From Nitrososphaeraceae archaeon (lineage in GTDB: Archaea > Thermoproteota > Nitrososphaeria > Nitrososphaerales > Nitrososphaeraceae): DNA of 8,893 bases. The stretch spans positions 1 to 8,893 of the forward strand of contig JAJNBK010000037.1 of assembly GCA_021155845.1 (NCBI GenBank), in the 5' to 3' direction. Below the pieces are notes generated by a model. It was given only the letters and a program-made list of their open reading frames with translations. It was not told the DNA's origin and did not search any database. A program made the translations under genes and the position numbers. Within the stretch, counting starts at the first letter, position 1; every line of letters starts with the position of its first letter. Below, piece after piece: positions 7,091 to 8,893 of the stretch.

Positions 7091-7270
7091 ATGAAGCTTG
7101 TAATAAAACATAATGACACCTTAGTAATGGCATTAGCTATCATTGCTGCAACGATGTTAGTTTCAACAGTGATAGTAGAGGTACTCGACCTAATTGATGA
7201 TGCAGAGGCCAAGAAAGGAGAGAAGACAAAGTCCAAGAAGAAAGGTGGCGGCGACAGGCCCAATCGCTAG
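7091..7270 (+). CDS. Short exported or membrane-anchored protein with a basic tail
   Basis: This is a 59-residue product. Residues 1-10 (MKLVIKHNDT) are followed by a hydrophobic helix at about 11-34 (LVMALAIIAATMLVSTVIVE), an acidic hinge (DLIDDAEA) and a Lys/Gly-rich tail (KKGEKTKSKKKGGG). The AEA-KKG junction resembles a signal-peptide cleavage site, which would release only an ~19-residue basic peptide; otherwise it is a single-pass membrane protein. The start at 7091 lies 4 bp after the upstream stop, with a GGAGAG stretch about 12 nt before it that fits a Shine-Dalgarno site. The longer TTG start at 7064 would overlap the upstream gene and is less likely. Function is unknown. Confidence 0.55.
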   Translation: MKLVIKHNDTLVMALAIIAATMLVSTVIVEVLDLIDDAEAKKGEKTKSKKKGGGDRPNR

Positions 7271-7528
7271 TAATATATATTCATGGTAAAACGACAGCTT
7301 GGCTTCTATAATGCCTCTAAATTATCTTTCTTTCTTCTTTCTGAGAACATTGTATATTTACATTTTAAGTAAATTAATAAGAATCATAATATACTTTCTG
7401 ACAACCATTTTGTATTCCAGTGTAAGTTAACTATGGAATATACCATATGAATATGTTAACGACTAACTACATAGACAATATTAAGTGCATACACTAAAAC
7501 TGTCCAATTGACTATCTAATCTCTTATC
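7271..7528. other. Convergent intergenic region with a pyrimidine-rich tract
   Basis: This stretch lies between the 7091-7270 gene (plus) and the restored end of the FUN14 gene (minus). A T/C-rich stretch at about 7321-7343 (repeated TTTCTT) lies on the coding strand after the plus-strand genes and could terminate them. A loose inverted repeat with GTTAAC ends (7426-7460) is imperfect. No gene is seen. Confidence 0.35.
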
Positions 7529-7904
7529 TCATCCTTTGATAAATCCAATAGTAAATCCTGCTGACATACTACCTGTAAGAGGAATACCAAAGCTAGTCAT
7601 TGCTAATGATGAGGCTGTTGCTGCTGCATGGTTTATCACTTACAGTACCACCGCTAATAAATGGAATCTGCATAGTTAGATTTGCAAGTGTTGTTAACGC
7701 CCCTTCTGAGACTTGTTGATGTTTATTCCAGTTTATGTTAGCTATCTGATGATATTGTAGGTATGCTAATATGCCCAAGAATAATCCAATTATTATAGCT
7801 AGTAATTTAATTACTTTCTTTATGGCATAACCGATGAGAAGACCTACAAAGAAGCCACCTCCCATAGTAGCTGCAGTTGGTGCAAAACTTTCAATATTCA
7901 TCAT
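7529..7904 (-). pseudogene. FUN14-family membrane protein, frameshifted near the C-terminus
   Basis: From ATG 7904 the frame encodes MGGGFFVGLLIGYAIKKVIK, a long hydrophobic segment, AYLQYHQIANINWNK and ALTTLANLT. This is the FUN14 pattern (glycine-rich first helix, G-Y-A-x-K-K motif, second helix, then Q-Y and I-x-W). After about residue 91 the frame goes astray and stops at 7593 (103 residues). The lost C-terminus is readable in the next frame: HAAATASSLAMTSFGIPLTG then SMSAGFTIGFIKG and TGA at 7529-7531, typical of the end of archaeal FUN14 proteins. One extra base at about 7628-7634 explains the shift, and the intact product would be about 124 residues. In eukaryotes FUNDC1 is a mitochondrial outer-membrane protein; the archaeal role is unknown. 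Because only the last third is affected, this could be an assembly error or a recent mutation. Confidence 0.8.
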
Positions 7905-7905
7905 T

Positions 7906-8115
7906 CTAGATGCAGCTCCAAAGTTTAGTTGTAATTATGTAATGACTATTTTCATAAGTCTCTGGTAGTACGATAGTCCTGTATATGGTAACGTTGACAG
8001 ATATAATTATCCAGGTTATAGAAATCAAACCCTTGATAACATATTTCGTCAATAGTGGATTTTCTGTATCGTCTATACTCTTACCTAATGCTTTAACAAT
8101 TTGTCTTTCTAGCAT
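7906..8115 (-). CDS. Small single-pass membrane protein upstream of FUN14
   Basis: This is a 69-residue product. A polar, helical N-terminus (MLERQIVKALGKSIDDTENP) is followed by a hydrophobic segment at about residues 26-46 (VIKGLISITWIIISVNVTIY) and a polar C-terminus. Its TAG stop lies one base before the FUN14 ATG (TAG-A-ATG), a spacing typical of translational coupling. Removing one base near the junction would fuse it to FUN14 in frame (through FGAASR), so a further frameshift in one longer gene cannot be excluded. The centre of the palindrome at 8130-8153 is about 26 bp upstream of its ATG, which supports a real leaderless gene. A plus-strand ORF over the same bases (7985-8173) has no such support. 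Family unknown. Confidence 0.55.
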   Translation of the reverse strand: MLERQIVKALGKSIDDTENPLLTKYVIKGLISITWIIISVNVTIYRTIVLPETYENSHYIITTKLWSCI

Positions 8116-8129
8116 ATTATCTATTTACT

Positions 8130-8153
8130 CTACAAAAGCTATAGCTTTTGTAG
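8130..8153. promoter_or_regulatory. Perfect 24-bp palindrome at the expected TATA position
   Basis: The 12-bp half CTACAAAAGCTA (8130-8141) is followed directly by its exact reverse complement (8142-8153), with no loop. The palindrome is centred at 8141.5. This is 26-27 bp upstream of the ATG at 8115 on the minus strand, where the TATA box of a leaderless gene should lie, and the central CTATAG can serve as a TATA-like element. A zero-spacer palindrome cannot form a good hairpin but suits a dimeric DNA-binding protein. It is therefore best read as an operator overlapping the core promoter; this is inference. Confidence 0.5.
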
Positions 8154-8173
8154 TAGACTTTTCTATCCAATAG

Positions 8174-8303
8174 TAGGTGAATTTATAGCCAGTTATAATG
8201 GGAAGGAGATATCATTTTCAACAGCAAAATAGAATAAGTTCATGATATTGTTGTTGTTTCTGACTCTTACTATTTATCGTGATATTGAACTTCTATTTAA
8301 ATT
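8174..8303. other. Short intergenic region after the arginine decarboxylase gene
   Basis: This AT-rich stretch of about 130 bp holds the end of the decarboxylase transcript and the upstream region of the 7906-8115 gene. No gene or strong structure is visible apart from the palindrome just to its left. Confidence 0.3.
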
Positions 8304-8893
8304 CTATAATATCAGAATAGCGGCGCTTATCACAGTTGTCCATAGACCGTCTTTATTTCCTTCTGCTGATTGTGTAATATTCTGAGTTTTGTAAATTTTT
8401 CCTGAAAGCTTCCATTGTTCTTCTCTTTGATCCCAAGTAAGAGTAGGATCATTTGGTAAACCCAGTGTTGTCGCAAGCATTTCCATAGCCATATCTTCAG
8501 CATAATCCCCAGCCTTTTGTGCCGTTTCACCACTTGAATGATGCTCTGATAGATAACCATGTTGAGTATAATCATCATCAGCAGGCCTAGCAAGACCAAT
8601 AGACGCAGCAATAAGCCTGTTTGGTTCATTAGTAGAGGAACGAGCTAAAATAGTAAAAACAATTTGTCCAGGCATTAGATATTTTCTGTCTTCTTGTCTA
8701 GAAACTATTTTGCATTGTGGTGGTTTTATACTTGATACAGAGACCAGATTTAGATCAGCTATTTCTGCATCACGCAAAGCTAATTCAAAGCTTGTAAGAT
8801 AATCTTTATGTAAGCCTTTGCCTTTTGTTAAGAACATCATTTTTGGAACATATAATATCGGTTTTGATAATAATGCCTCATTTGTCTTGTCTT
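8304..8893 (-). CDS. pdaD: Pyruvoyl-dependent arginine decarboxylase (5' end probably beyond window)
   Basis: The enzyme decarboxylates arginine to agmatine, the first step of archaeal polyamine synthesis. In many archaea agmatine also supplies agmatidine for tRNA-Ile2. The protein shows FLTKGKGLHKDYLTSFELAL, then LVSVSSIKPP, where self-cleavage between the two serines (Ser36-Ser37 counted from ATG 8840) would create the pyruvoyl group and split the beta and alpha subunits. These are followed by PGQIVFTILAR, LIAASIGLARP, YLSEHHSSG, MAMEMLATTLG and the C-terminal DGLWTTVISAA. ATG 8840 gives 178 residues, but the frame stays open to the edge and reads ILYVPKMMFLTKG. The VPK lead-in is normal for this family, so the true start is probably outside the window. 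No start codon is visible in frame between 8841 and 8891. It is tail-to-head with the small operon to its left and likely a separate unit. Confidence 0.9.
   Translation of the reverse strand, partial: DKTNEALLSKPILYVPKMMFLTKGKGLHKDYLTSFELALRDAEIADLNLVSVSSIKPPQCKIVSRQEDRKYLMPGQIVFTILARSSTNEPNRLIAASIGLARPADDDYTQHGYLSEHHSSGETAQKAGDYAEDMAMEMLATTLGLPNDPTLTWDQREEQWKLSGKIYKTQNITQSAEGNKDGLWTTVISAAILIL

Noticed and set aside
7426..7460. Inverted repeat with GTTAAC ends
   Set aside because: Each end is itself a 6-bp palindrome and the interior pairs poorly, so it is expected by chance in AT-rich DNA.
7985..8173. Plus-strand ORF of 62 aa
   Set aside because: It is antisense to the 69-aa ORF, which has better context next to FUN14 and the upstream palindrome.
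8330..8629. Minus-strand ORF of 99 aa
   Set aside because: It is a shifted-frame shadow of arginine decarboxylase, rich in Leu and Ile by frame effect.
1..8893. CRISPR array, tRNA, rRNA, insertion sequence or replication origin
   Set aside because: I saw no regularly spaced repeats, no T-loop/acceptor pairing, no transposase and no terminal inverted repeats.

Overview
The window most likely comes from an ammonia-oxidising archaeon (Nitrososphaeria/Thaumarchaeota). Its low GC content and gene set fit a Candidatus Nitrosocosmicus-like genome better than a typical Nitrososphaera; this is inference, and no marker gene is present to prove it. The archaeal evidence is as follows. TATA boxes are centred about 26 bp upstream of several start codons, which implies leaderless mRNAs. 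A pyruvoyl-dependent arginine decarboxylase sits at the right edge. The other recognisable genes (a CHRD-domain secreted protein, a FUN14 protein, a PMT/GT39-type membrane glycosyltransferase and short exported proteins) are of types common in these archaea.

Layout. Positions 1-220 (minus) hold the start of a secreted protein that runs off the left edge. Positions 221-543 are a divergent promoter region. At 544-966 (plus) is a small secreted helical protein with five N-glycosylation sequons. At 1171-1660 (plus) is a CHRD-domain secreted protein broken by a one-base frameshift. Positions 1661-2141 are a convergent intergenic stretch with a perfect 12-bp hairpin. At 2142-3911 (minus) is an endoglycoceramidase-like GH5 hydrolase without a signal peptide. 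At 4124-4711 (minus) is an HdeD/DUF308-like membrane protein. At 5070-6508 (plus) is a decayed membrane glycosyltransferase with a missing N-terminus, an in-frame TAG and a frameshift. At 6820-7270 (plus) are two short genes for membrane or exported proteins. At 7529-8115 (minus) are a 69-aa membrane protein and a frameshifted FUN14 protein, preceded by a perfect 24-bp palindrome that overlaps the expected TATA position. At 8304-8893 (minus) is arginine decarboxylase, with its start probably beyond the right edge.

The genes do not form one pathway. The common theme is the cell surface: several exported or membrane proteins, a glycosyltransferase relic and a glycan or glycolipid hydrolase. Arginine decarboxylase is a housekeeping gene, supplying agmatine for polyamines and, in many archaea, for agmatidine in tRNA-Ile2. 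I found no CRISPR array, tRNA, rRNA or mobile element, and no convincing new multi-gene system. The most notable points are three disrupted genes in under 9 kb, the palindrome at the expected TATA position, and the signal-less GH5 enzyme with a tandem 9-residue duplication.
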